Source: an uncultured Paracoccaceae bacterium
Lineage (GTDB): Bacteria > Pseudomonadota > Alphaproteobacteria > Rhodobacterales > Rhodobacteraceae
Length of the DNA: 64,000 bases
Assembly (NCBI GenBank): GCA_947498985.1
Contig: CANMMF010000015.1
Span: forward strand, 1-64,000
Direction of reading: 5' to 3'
Part shown: positions 15,586 through 22,498 of the stretch, in pieces
Layout: each line of letters starts with the position of its first letter
Position numbering within the stretch: position 1 is the stretch's first letter
The notes under the pieces: generated by a model
The model's input: the letters and a program-made list of their open reading frames with translations, nothing else
Told to the model about the DNA's origin: nothing
Database searches by the model: none
Translations under genes and position numbers: made by a program

Positions 15586-16803
15586 ATGGGAGCAGCACCA
15601 TTCCATGGCATTGAAGGGGATACACCCTTCGACGAGATCATCCTCCAGCAAGGAGAGCTGATCTCTGATAGACTCAATATATTGCGTCAGGAACAATATC
15701 CACCCGACGCACAAAAGGGCTTGCGCCAGTTCTCGCTCGCTGAGGTCGCCTACTACCTTGGTGTCACGCAATCCACTATCAAGAAGCTTCACTTGGAAGG
15801 CAAAGGCCCTGAGCCGGAAACGTCGTCCTCAGGCCGCAGGTCCTATTCCGCCGAGCAGATGCTCGAGCTCCGGGCCTATCTCGATGCTCATGGTCGTCCC
15901 GGCAAACGCCGCTACCTCCCCCACCGGACAGAAGGCGAAGAGCTTCACGTCATCTCTGTCGTCAACTTCAAGGGCGGTTCGGGCAAGACTACGACGGCAT
16001 CTCATCTCGCCCAGCACCTTGCCTTGAAGGGGCATCGTGTTCTCGCGATCGACCTTGACCCGCAAGCGTCGCTGACGGCCCTACATGGCATTCAGCCCGA
16101 GTTAGACTCTGTTTCTTCGCTCTACGAGACTTTGCGCTACGACGATGAGCGCCGGCCCATCAGCACCGTGATCCGGTCCACAAACTTCCCGAACCTCGAT
16201 ATCGTTCCTGCGAGTCTCGATCTGCAGGAATACGAGTACGACACGCCCGTCGCGCTGACGAGCCGTGATCCTTCCGAGGGTCGTGCATTCTTTACCCGCA
16301 TCTCCAAGGCGCTCGAGGAGGTCGAAGATCGCTATGATATCGTCGTGATCGACTGCCCTCCTCAGCTCGGATATTTGACGCTAACCGCCTTAACAGCGTC
16401 TTCGTCGGTGCTCGTCACGGTCCATCCACAGATGCTGGACGTGATGTCCATGAGCCAGTTTCTCCTGATGCTTGGCGGTATCCTTCAAACGATCCGTGAA
16501 GCCGGTGCCGAGATGAAGCTCAAATGGTTTCGCTATCTCGTCACCCGCTTTGAGCCAACCGATGGACCCCAGAAGCAGATGGTGGGTTTCTTGCAGGCCA
16601 TGTTCCCGAACCAGATGCTCGAAGCGCAGATGGTAAAATCCACCGCGATCTCCGATGCAGGGATCACGAAGCAAACGCTTTACGAGGTCGAACGGGCGCA
16701 ATTTGTGCGATCCACTTACGATCGGGCGATCGCCTCTCTGAACGCCGTGAACGACGAGATCGCAGGCCTCGTCCACCAAGCATGGGGGCGTGACATCCCA
16801 TGA
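15586..16803 (+). CDS. repA: RepA, ParA-type partition ATPase of the repABC replicon
   Basis: 405 residues. After an N-terminal HTH (FSLAEVAYYLGVTQSTIKKL, about residues 47-66) comes the deviant Walker A VNFKGGSGKTTTASHLAQHL near 128, the motif LAIDLDPQASLT, and the Walker B-like YDIVVIDCPPQLGYLTLTA. These define the large RepA/ParA proteins of repABC plasmids, which partition plasmid copies with RepB and repress the operon. I chose the ATG at 15586 (MGAAPFHGIEGDTPFD) because the usual RepA N-terminus starts here and GAGG lies 7 nt upstream; the open frame extends 62 codons further without support. repB follows after 73 bp that hold direct repeats. Confidence 0.95.
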   Translation: MGAAPFHGIEGDTPFDEIILQQGELISDRLNILRQEQYPPDAQKGLRQFSLAEVAYYLGVTQSTIKKLHLEGKGPEPETSSSGRRSYSAEQMLELRAYLDAHGRPGKRRYLPHRTEGEELHVISVVNFKGGSGKTTTASHLAQHLALKGHRVLAIDLDPQASLTALHGIQPELDSVSSLYETLRYDDERRPISTVIRSTNFPNLDIVPASLDLQEYEYDTPVALTSRDPSEGRAFFTRISKALEEVEDRYDIVVIDCPPQLGYLTLTALTASSSVLVTVHPQMLDVMSMSQFLLMLGGILQTIREAGAEMKLKWFRYLVTRFEPTDGPQKQMVGFLQAMFPNQMLEAQMVKSTAISDAGITKQTLYEVERAQFVRSTYDRAIASLNAVNDEIAGLVHQAWGRDIP

Positions 16804-16843
16804 TTTTGACAGCCGTGCAGACCGGTTTTGACAGCCGTGCAGA
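16804..16843 (+). repeat. Two 18-bp direct repeats between repA and repB, candidate partition site
   Basis: TTTTGACAGCCGTGCAGA occurs at 16804-16821 and 16826-16843, exactly 22 bp (about two helical turns) apart; a 15-bp copy lies at 15302-15316. Repeats in the repA-repB gap are a reasonable candidate for the RepB-binding centromere (parS) of this plasmid or for binding of RepA. They do not match the palindromic parS consensus I know for repABC plasmids. Confidence 0.6.
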
Positions 16844-16876
16844 TGTGAATTTCCAGATCGATTTTGGGAGGGCGAG

Positions 16877-17872
16877 ATGGCCAGGAAAGACCTGCTGAAA
16901 TCCGTGATGGGCGATGCAAGCCAGGCAAAGCCCGGTGCGGAACGCTCAAGCTACGCAATGCGCGGCGCGTCGAAATCCATGAAGGTCTCCATCGACAGCC
17001 TGGCCGAAAACTCGAAGCGACTGCTCGAAGGCGAAACCATCGTGGAGATCGACACGGGTCTCATCGATGCATCTTTCGTCAATGACCGGCTCAGCGGTGA
17101 TGACGAGGCCTTCGAGGAGCTCAAGCGCTCAATCTCGACCAGCGGCCAGGACACGCCGGTGCTGCTCCGTCCGCACCCGGAGTCGACCGGACGTTACATG
17201 GTGGTTTTCGGTCATCGTCGCGTCCGCGCCGCACGCGCGTTGGGGCGTCCGGTGCGGGCAGTAGTCAAGGACATGGACGATGTCGCGCATATTCTTGCGC
17301 AAGGCCAAGAGAACACTGCCCGGGCCGATCTTTCCTTTATCGAGAAAGCGCTCTTTGCCAAGAACCTTCGCGACCTGGGTCAGGAGAAGGACGTGATCCA
17401 GCAGGCGCTGACGATCGACGGAACGCTCCTGTCGCGCATGCTTTCGGTCGCGAGCACGGTGCCAAGCCACCTGATCGAGGCCATCGGACCGGCCAAACAG
17501 ATTGGTCGGGATCGTTGGGAAGACTTCAAAAAGCTGATGGCGGAGAAGGCCAATCTCAAGGTCGCCGATCGTATTCTTGGGTCGGAAGGTTTTGATCAGC
17601 TCGATAGTGACACGAAGTTCGAGATCCTGCACAGCAAGGTGGCAGAAGCGGGCAGAGTGCCCAAGCGGCGAAGCGCAAAGGCTGCTCCCGCAAAACGGAC
17701 CTGGACGGCCGGGGAAGGCCGGATCAAGGGCGTGATTGGTCGCGCTGGCCGGGCATACAACATCTCGCTGACATCCAAAGATTCCGCGGCATTCGGAGAG
17801 TTTCTCTCGGAGAACCTCGACGATCTCTACGCGGAGTTTCTCAGAAAGACTGAGGAGACATCGACATCATGA
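16877..17872 (+). CDS. repB: RepB, ParB-type centromere-binding protein
   Basis: 331 residues. The ParB/RepB nuclease-like N-terminal domain is visible: FEELKRSISTSGQDTPVLLR, then YMVVFGHRRVRAARALGRPV, followed by QGQENTARADLSFIEKALFA. The central HTH is around VIQQALTIDGTLLSRMLSVA, and the C-terminal part would dimerise. It binds the plasmid centromere and works with RepA. GGGAG precedes the ATG by 8 nt. Its stop is followed by the 165-nt leader with the ctRNA and then repC. Confidence 0.95.
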   Translation: MARKDLLKSVMGDASQAKPGAERSSYAMRGASKSMKVSIDSLAENSKRLLEGETIVEIDTGLIDASFVNDRLSGDDEAFEELKRSISTSGQDTPVLLRPHPESTGRYMVVFGHRRVRAARALGRPVRAVVKDMDDVAHILAQGQENTARADLSFIEKALFAKNLRDLGQEKDVIQQALTIDGTLLSRMLSVASTVPSHLIEAIGPAKQIGRDRWEDFKKLMAEKANLKVADRILGSEGFDQLDSDTKFEILHSKVAEAGRVPKRRSAKAAPAKRTWTAGEGRIKGVIGRAGRAYNISLTSKDSAAFGEFLSENLDDLYAEFLRKTEETSTS

Positions 17873-17879
17873 CCTGAGG

Positions 17880-17935
17880 CAAAAGAAAAGCCCCCAAGCC
17901 GATCCGGCCCGAGAGCTTATCCGATTAGATTAGAC
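17880..17935 (-). ncRNA. Antisense ctRNA of the repABC replicon
   Basis: Minus-strand RNA of roughly 55 nt predicted from a strong promoter (17942-17970) and a terminator. The terminator hairpin spans 17888-17918: a 14-bp stem including G-U pairs, a 3-nt loop, then UUUUCUUUU. repABC plasmids encode such a small RNA in the repB-repC gap; it pairs with the repC leader and lowers RepC synthesis, setting copy number and incompatibility. Both ends are inferred from the sequence, so the exact 5' end may shift by a few bases. Confidence 0.82.
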
Positions 17936-17941
17936 ACCTAC

Positions 17942-17970
17942 TGGATACCGCTCCCGCGAATCACTGTCAA
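17942..17970 (-). promoter_or_regulatory. Promoter of the ctRNA
   Basis: On the minus strand there is a consensus -35 TTGACA (17965-17970), a 17-nt spacer and -10 TATCCA (17942-17947), placing the RNA start near 17935. Confidence 0.78.
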
Positions 17971-18037
17971 CGAAAGAACGTCGTTTAGGCGAGCGGGATC
18001 CTTTTGCCTCCATAAACCACGGAGGTGAAATACAGGC

Positions 18038-19348
18038 ATGACACAGAGCGGTTGGCGCAAGCCGACGCCGGGACTTCTACAAGCCGAGCGCTTTGCAGAA
18101 GTTGGCGAACGGTTATCTATACCTAAATCCCAGGCGATCGTTGCGGTGAAGAAGGTCGCGGCAGCGATTGGTCTGAAGTCGCAGGACTTGCTGCTTCTCG
18201 ATACGTTTGGCGCGGTTACGCAGGCGCAAGATTGGGAAGAGGGCAGGAGGCCCATCGTTTGGGCGTCGAACCATTTCCTGATGGAGCAGACGGGGTTCTC
18301 CTTGGCGACACTACGCCGTCACGTAAGGCGGCTCTGCGAAGCGGGGGTGATCTCCATGAAGGATAGCCCCAATGGCAAACGCTGGGGCAAGCGGGACGAG
18401 GACGGCGTGATCGTTGAAGCCTATGGTTTTGACTTGGCGCCCCTTGCGGCGCGCGCGGAGGAGTTTGAAACGCTCTACGCGCATCTCCAAGCGGAACGCA
18501 GCGCCTGTGCCAGCTTGCGCAACGCGATCACCGTCACACGGCGCATGATCCGTGCCAAGATCGAGAAAGCTTTGGAGGCGGGTCTGCGCGGGCCGTGGCG
18601 CGACTTCGAGGAGACGTTTGGCGGGCTCCTGGCGGGCCTGCCCAGGCGCTCCGAGAGGGCGGAAGGGCTGGAGAACTACCTGTCCCGCATCAAGGCCTTC
18701 CTTGTCTCGGTGGAGCAAGCTTTCGAGGCGGCCTTTGATTGGCCCGATCGGTCTGACGCGAGCTCGGCCGACAGCGCCGATTCAGAGATCAGTAAATCTC
18801 AAAATATGACACCCACGAGTCTCGAAATTGAGACCCACATACAAACTACAAATGAACCTAATCCTGTAAAAAGTAATCGCTTTGAAACAAAGCACGCGGC
18901 CGGAGTTGCGCGAGAAGGGCAGGGGGCAGAGCCCGTTGAGAGCGCGGAAGAAGTTGATCTAGACATCAACTGGAGCACCCATGGTCAAAACGGTGCATCA
19001 AAACGTGGATCTGACGTCGATATCCCGATGTTGATGGCCTCATGTCCGCATTTTGCAGAAATGGCGCGGGCAACGGGTGGCTACCTGCGAGACTGGAACG
19101 ACGTGCATCGGGCGGCGGCCAGTCTTAGGCCCATCGTGGGCATCTCGGAAGATGCGTGGAACGTGGCCAACAAAGTGTTGGGGCCTGCCGCTGCAGCGGC
19201 TTCCCTAGCCCTTATCCTCGATAAATCCACCACTGGTGAGGTCAAATCACCCGGCGGATACCTACGTGGGCTCGTAGAACGGGCGCAGGTTGGCGAATTG
19301 CACCTTGATCGCAGTTTTTATGGCCGGCTGGGCGGACAGGCTGCGTGA
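18038..19348 (+). CDS. repC: RepC, replication initiator of the repABC replicon
   Basis: 436 residues. The N-terminus (GWRKPTPGLLQAERFAEVGE, then KSQAIVAVKKVAAAIGL and LLLLDTFGAVTQAQDWEEG) and the winged-helix stretch FSLATLRRHVRRLCEAGVIS are typical RepC features, as is the C-terminal half beginning LMASCPHFAEMARATGGYLR. RepC is the only protein required for replication of such plasmids and binds an origin inside its own gene. GGAGGT lies 11 nt before the ATG inside a switchable hairpin. An AT-rich part in the middle of the gene (about 18790-18900) is the likely origin. Confidence 0.95.
   Translation: MTQSGWRKPTPGLLQAERFAEVGERLSIPKSQAIVAVKKVAAAIGLKSQDLLLLDTFGAVTQAQDWEEGRRPIVWASNHFLMEQTGFSLATLRRHVRRLCEAGVISMKDSPNGKRWGKRDEDGVIVEAYGFDLAPLAARAEEFETLYAHLQAERSACASLRNAITVTRRMIRAKIEKALEAGLRGPWRDFEETFGGLLAGLPRRSERAEGLENYLSRIKAFLVSVEQAFEAAFDWPDRSDASSADSADSEISKSQNMTPTSLEIETHIQTTNEPNPVKSNRFETKHAAGVAREGQGAEPVESAEEVDLDINWSTHGQNGASKRGSDVDIPMLMASCPHFAEMARATGGYLRDWNDVHRAAASLRPIVGISEDAWNVANKVLGPAAAAASLALILDKSTTGEVKSPGGYLRGLVERAQVGELHLDRSFYGRLGGQAA
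18790..18900. other. Probable oriV: AT-rich segment inside repC
   Basis: The middle of repC, encoding the low-complexity linker around NMTPTSLEIETHIQTTNEPN, is clearly more AT-rich than the flanking coding sequence. In studied repABC plasmids the replication origin lies in an AT-rich region within repC. No iterons are evident here, so the limits are approximate. Confidence 0.55.
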
Positions 19349-19396
19349 TAGAATGTTAAAGCAGGTGTCCTACATTCAGCGTTCGAAGTGCGGTGT

Positions 19397-19479
19397 GCGG
19401 AGATTGTCGCCCTTATTCTCCGCGCAATTTGCGGTGTTTTGAGTTGTCTTGCGGAGATTGTGCCGTATAATCTCCGCAA
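19397..19479 (+). promoter_or_regulatory. Two palindromes and promoter of the Fic gene
   Basis: A perfect 11-bp inverted repeat TTGCGGAGATT (19449-19459) / AATCTCCGCAA (19469-19479) surrounds TATAAT (19466-19471), a consensus -10 box with TTGTCT 16 nt upstream. A second, related dyad, GCGGAGA (19397-19403) / TCTCCGC (19417-19423), lies 50 bp upstream. A repressor binding here would block the promoter. The HTH-like C-terminus of the Fic protein makes autoregulation possible. Confidence 0.72.
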
Positions 19480-19493
19480 GGAATGCGTAAAAT

Positions 19494-20588
19494 ATGACCT
19501 ATATTCACCAACTCTCTGATTGGCCCCAGTTTACCTGGGATAAGGCCAAGCTGTCGTCACAACTTGCTGCGGTCCGTCACCGCCAAGGCAAGCTCCTGGG
19601 GCGCATGGAGGGTCTTGGCTTCGATCTTCGCAACGAGGCGATGCTCAGAACACTGACCAGTGATGTCGTAAAAAGCAGCGAGATCGAGGGGGAGACGCTC
19701 GACAAGGATCAGGTTCGCTCATCAATTGCAAAACGGTTGGGTCTCGAAATCGGCGGGCTCATACCGTCTGATCGCCATGTTGATGGTGTCGTCGAGATGA
19801 TGCTGGACGCGACCCAAGAATATGACCAGCCACTGGATGCGGAGCGTCTGTTCGGTTGGCATGCGGCCCTCTTTCCGACCGGGCGAAGCGGTATGACACG
19901 GATCCGTGTGGGAAACTGGCGTGACGGTCCCATGGAGGTTGTATCAGGACCCTATGGCCGCGAACGGGTGCATTTCGAGGGGCCTGCGGCCGACCAGCTG
20001 GAAGCCGAGATGGCGCGGTTTCTCGAATGGTTTGACCAGCCCCCAAATACAGATCCCGTCATTCATGCCGCCATCGCCCATCTTTGGTTTGTCACCATCC
20101 ATCCCTTCGATGATGGCAATGGGCGCATTGCGCGCGCGATCGCAGACATGGCCTTGGCGCGATCCGAAGACAGTGCGCAACGGTTCTACAGCATGTCGAC
20201 GCAAATTCGGCAGGAGCGGAACGCTTATTACGATATGCTCGAGACGACGCAGAAAAGCGGGCTTGATGTTACGGCGTGGCTCGTTTGGTTCCTGGCTTGC
20301 CTGGACCGCGCATTTGATGGTGCCGAGATCATCCTTGAGGCCGTGTTCCGGAAGGCGCGGTTCTGGGAGAAATACGGAGCGGCGAACATGAACGACCGTC
20401 AGCGGGACATGCTTAATCGCTTGCTGGATGGATTCGAAGGCAAACTCACGACGTCGAAATACGCGAAAATCGAGAAGTGTTCACAAGACACGGCCTATCG
20501 CGACATCCTCGATCTGATCGACTTGGGCGCCTTGGAGAAAGATGAGGCTGGTGGACGCAGCACCAGCTATTCCCTGACGGCGACGTAA
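19494..20588 (+). CDS. Fic domain protein (AMP transferase type) with internal inhibitory helix
   Basis: 364 residues. The Fic active-site motif HPFDDGNGRIAR is at about residues 202-213; His is catalytic and the loop binds the nucleotide. The inhibitory motif SSEIEGE near 61-67 is of the (S/T)xxxE(G/N) type and lies N-terminal to the Fic motif, which makes this class II. An N-terminal DUF4172-like region and a C-terminal winged-helix region (ALEKDEAGGRSTSYSL end) are present. Fic enzymes of this kind transfer AMP to target proteins and the free forms can be toxic, so plasmid maintenance or stress control is possible. No separate antitoxin gene is adjacent. Confidence 0.93.
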   Translation: MTYIHQLSDWPQFTWDKAKLSSQLAAVRHRQGKLLGRMEGLGFDLRNEAMLRTLTSDVVKSSEIEGETLDKDQVRSSIAKRLGLEIGGLIPSDRHVDGVVEMMLDATQEYDQPLDAERLFGWHAALFPTGRSGMTRIRVGNWRDGPMEVVSGPYGRERVHFEGPAADQLEAEMARFLEWFDQPPNTDPVIHAAIAHLWFVTIHPFDDGNGRIARAIADMALARSEDSAQRFYSMSTQIRQERNAYYDMLETTQKSGLDVTAWLVWFLACLDRAFDGAEIILEAVFRKARFWEKYGAANMNDRQRDMLNRLLDGFEGKLTTSKYAKIEKCSQDTAYRDILDLIDLGALEKDEAGGRSTSYSLTAT

Positions 20589-20943
20589 AGAGGCTTGTCA
20601 CACGCGAAGCCCGAAACGCCGACTCCAAGGAAGTATCAGCCAAGCACCGGTGAGGCTTGCCGGTCTGGGAAAATCCTAAGTCATTGATAAAGTTTGTAAA
20701 TCAGAAGACTAATGAACTTCTTTGCCGATGTGCGTTGCCGATCTTTGGGTGCAGTATGCAATGAAGGTGAACCGCGGTTTTGACGGCCCCAGAATTCCTC
20801 AGCCTGTGCCTCCGGGTTGGCAGAAAGGGAAAGTGTCCTTCCGGTTTTGTGACTGACAGATGAGGGACCTTGGGGGACCCTCGGACGGGTCCGGGCCGGG
20901 CTCCGGTCTGTCTTTCTCACCAACATTCGAAAGGAGGCCAGCC
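20589..20943. other. Intergenic leader upstream of the ArdC-type gene
   Basis: 355 bp without a gene. The 3' half contains a hairpin GGACCC (20875-20880) / GGGTCC (20887-20892) followed by GC-rich sequence, then GGAGG 6 nt before the ardC start. Similar leaders with hairpins precede the following genes of the block. An AT-rich stretch at 20680-20720 may hold a promoter. Nothing else is recognisable. Confidence 0.5.
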
Positions 20944-21882
20944 ATGGCCCGATCCCGCACGACCAAATTCGATGCCTCCGAGTTTATCACAAACGAAATC
21001 ATCCGTATCATTGAGCGCGGCGTCCTGCCCTGGCGCAAGCCCTGGACCGCTGGCGGCAGCTCTCGTCCCCTGCGCGTGGGCGGTGAACCCTACCAGGGCG
21101 TGAACAACTTCCTGCTGACGATGCGAACGGTGATGGCGGGCCACAGCTCGCCCTTCTGGATGACGTTGCCGCAGGCCAATGCCTTGGACGCAAAGGTTCG
21201 CAAGGGCGAGAAGTCGTCTGTCGTCGTCTACTACGGACAAAGCCGGACGAACGCCGCCGATGAGGACGGTCGCAGCGATGGGGATGATAGCTCTGAGGAA
21301 GCCCGCGTCTTCCGCTTCCAGAAATCCTACCGCGTGTTCAATGCCTGCCAGATCGACGGTCTGCCGGACAGCTTCTATCCGGACCCCGAGCCAGCGCCTG
21401 AACATCCGCCGTCCGAACCCATCCCGCACATGCAGGCGTTTTTCGATGCCATCGACATCACAACCGTCTTTACCGGCACGGAAGCTTACTATCTACCACC
21501 CGTGGACAAGGTCTTCATGCCGCCCATCACGCGGTTCGAGAACCCGCGGAATTTCTACGGGGTCTGGGCCCATGAGCTGGCCCATGCCACCAAGGCGCGC
21601 CATCGGCTGAACCGCGACTACGGCCTTTCGCGCTTCGGCAACACGGCCTATGCCCGTGAGGAGATCGTAGCCGAGCTGACTTCGGTGTTCCTGGGCCAGA
21701 CGCTCGGCTTCACGTCCCATACGCTCGAGATGAACGCAGCGTATCTCTACAACTGGCTGCGCGTTCTGCGGTCGGACAAGAGCGCCATTTTCAAGCACGC
21801 CGCTGACGCGCAACGCGCTTGTGACTACCTGATCGCACGGTCGGAGTCGGGTAGGGCAGGGGAGGGCGCCCAGGCCGCTTGA
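20944..21882 (+). CDS. ArdC-like antirestriction protein, ssDNA-binding with zincin-type peptidase domain
   Basis: 312 residues. The N-terminal ssDNA-binding domain includes VLPWRKPWTAGGSSRPLRVG, PYQGVNNFLLTM and FWMTLPQANALDAKVRKGEK. The C-terminal half has the zincin motif HELAHATKARHR (about residue 209) and the later Glu-rich AREEIVAELTSVFLG typical of such peptidases. ArdC proteins protect incoming single-stranded plasmid DNA from host restriction after conjugation. I chose the ATG at 20944 because GGAGG lies 6 nt upstream. It opens a block of plasmid housekeeping genes on the plus strand. Confidence 0.92.
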   Translation: MARSRTTKFDASEFITNEIIRIIERGVLPWRKPWTAGGSSRPLRVGGEPYQGVNNFLLTMRTVMAGHSSPFWMTLPQANALDAKVRKGEKSSVVVYYGQSRTNAADEDGRSDGDDSSEEARVFRFQKSYRVFNACQIDGLPDSFYPDPEPAPEHPPSEPIPHMQAFFDAIDITTVFTGTEAYYLPPVDKVFMPPITRFENPRNFYGVWAHELAHATKARHRLNRDYGLSRFGNTAYAREEIVAELTSVFLGQTLGFTSHTLEMNAAYLYNWLRVLRSDKSAIFKHAADAQRACDYLIARSESGRAGEGAQAA

Positions 21883-21950
21883 GCAGTTTGTGCCAGTAAA
21901 GGGAAAGCAGGCTTTGGGAAGGGTGTTTCAACTTCTCAAAGGAATGCCCC

Positions 21951-22340
21951 ATGACCATCACCGCACAACCCCAGACAGACCGCCCTGATCAGAGTGTGAT
22001 CGCCGCGCAGAACGACGCGTTTCGCAAGCTCGCTTGCCTCGGGGTGCCGCCCGCGCAGCCCATACAGGGCCGCATGCATGTCACCCGCTCGATTATGGAG
22101 GCTGGTGACGGCTTCATGGCCGAGGCGGTGAAGGCCACGGGCATGTTCGAGACCTTCGAGCCCGAGAACGATCCCGAAGGATGGCACGATTTCGGGGCGG
22201 TCGAGATCCGCGGCGAGACCGTGTTCTGGAAGATTGATCTCTATGAAGCGGATTCCGATTTCCGCTACGGGGCCGAAGCCCCGGACAATCCCGCCACCAC
22301 CATGCGCGTGCTGACGATCATGATGGCGCGCGACTGGTAG
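21951..22340 (+). CDS. DUF3768 family protein
   Basis: 129 residues. QNDAFRKLACLGV near residue 24, then DPEGWHDFGAVEIRGETVFW and KIDLYEADSDFRYGAEAPDN are features of DUF3768, a family of unknown function found almost only in plasmid and mobile-element blocks of alphaproteobacteria. It ends with TTIMMARDW-like residues. It lies between ardC and a large ParB gene. A function in plasmid establishment is inferred from context only. Confidence 0.85.
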   Translation: MTITAQPQTDRPDQSVIAAQNDAFRKLACLGVPPAQPIQGRMHVTRSIMEAGDGFMAEAVKATGMFETFEPENDPEGWHDFGAVEIRGETVFWKIDLYEADSDFRYGAEAPDNPATTMRVLTIMMARDW

Positions 22341-22498
22341 GGCAGGGGCTCTTCCCAAGAAAACCCATTCGCAAACTCAAGGTCCGCTGACCCCTCAAAA
22401 GGGAGAGTGGGCCTTTTGTTGTGGTGATCCCCGAAGCCGGGGATTGGTCACGCGCGTGATGGCGCGGGCCGCATCTAACTCACCAAGAAGGATATCCC

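Larger units (their letters stand above)
17876..18026 (+). promoter_or_regulatory. repC leader RNA switch (long-range stem versus SD-blocking hairpin)
   Basis: The mRNA leader can form two exclusive structures. GAGGCAAAAG (17876-17885) pairs perfectly with CTTTTGCCTC (18001-18010), leaving the repC ribosome site free. Alternatively CCTCC (18007-18011) pairs with GGAGG (18021-18025), hiding the repC Shine-Dalgarno. The ctRNA target lies in the loop between the two long-range arms, so ctRNA pairing should favour the blocking hairpin. This is the mechanism known for repABC plasmids; the pairing here is read from the sequence. Confidence 0.75.
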
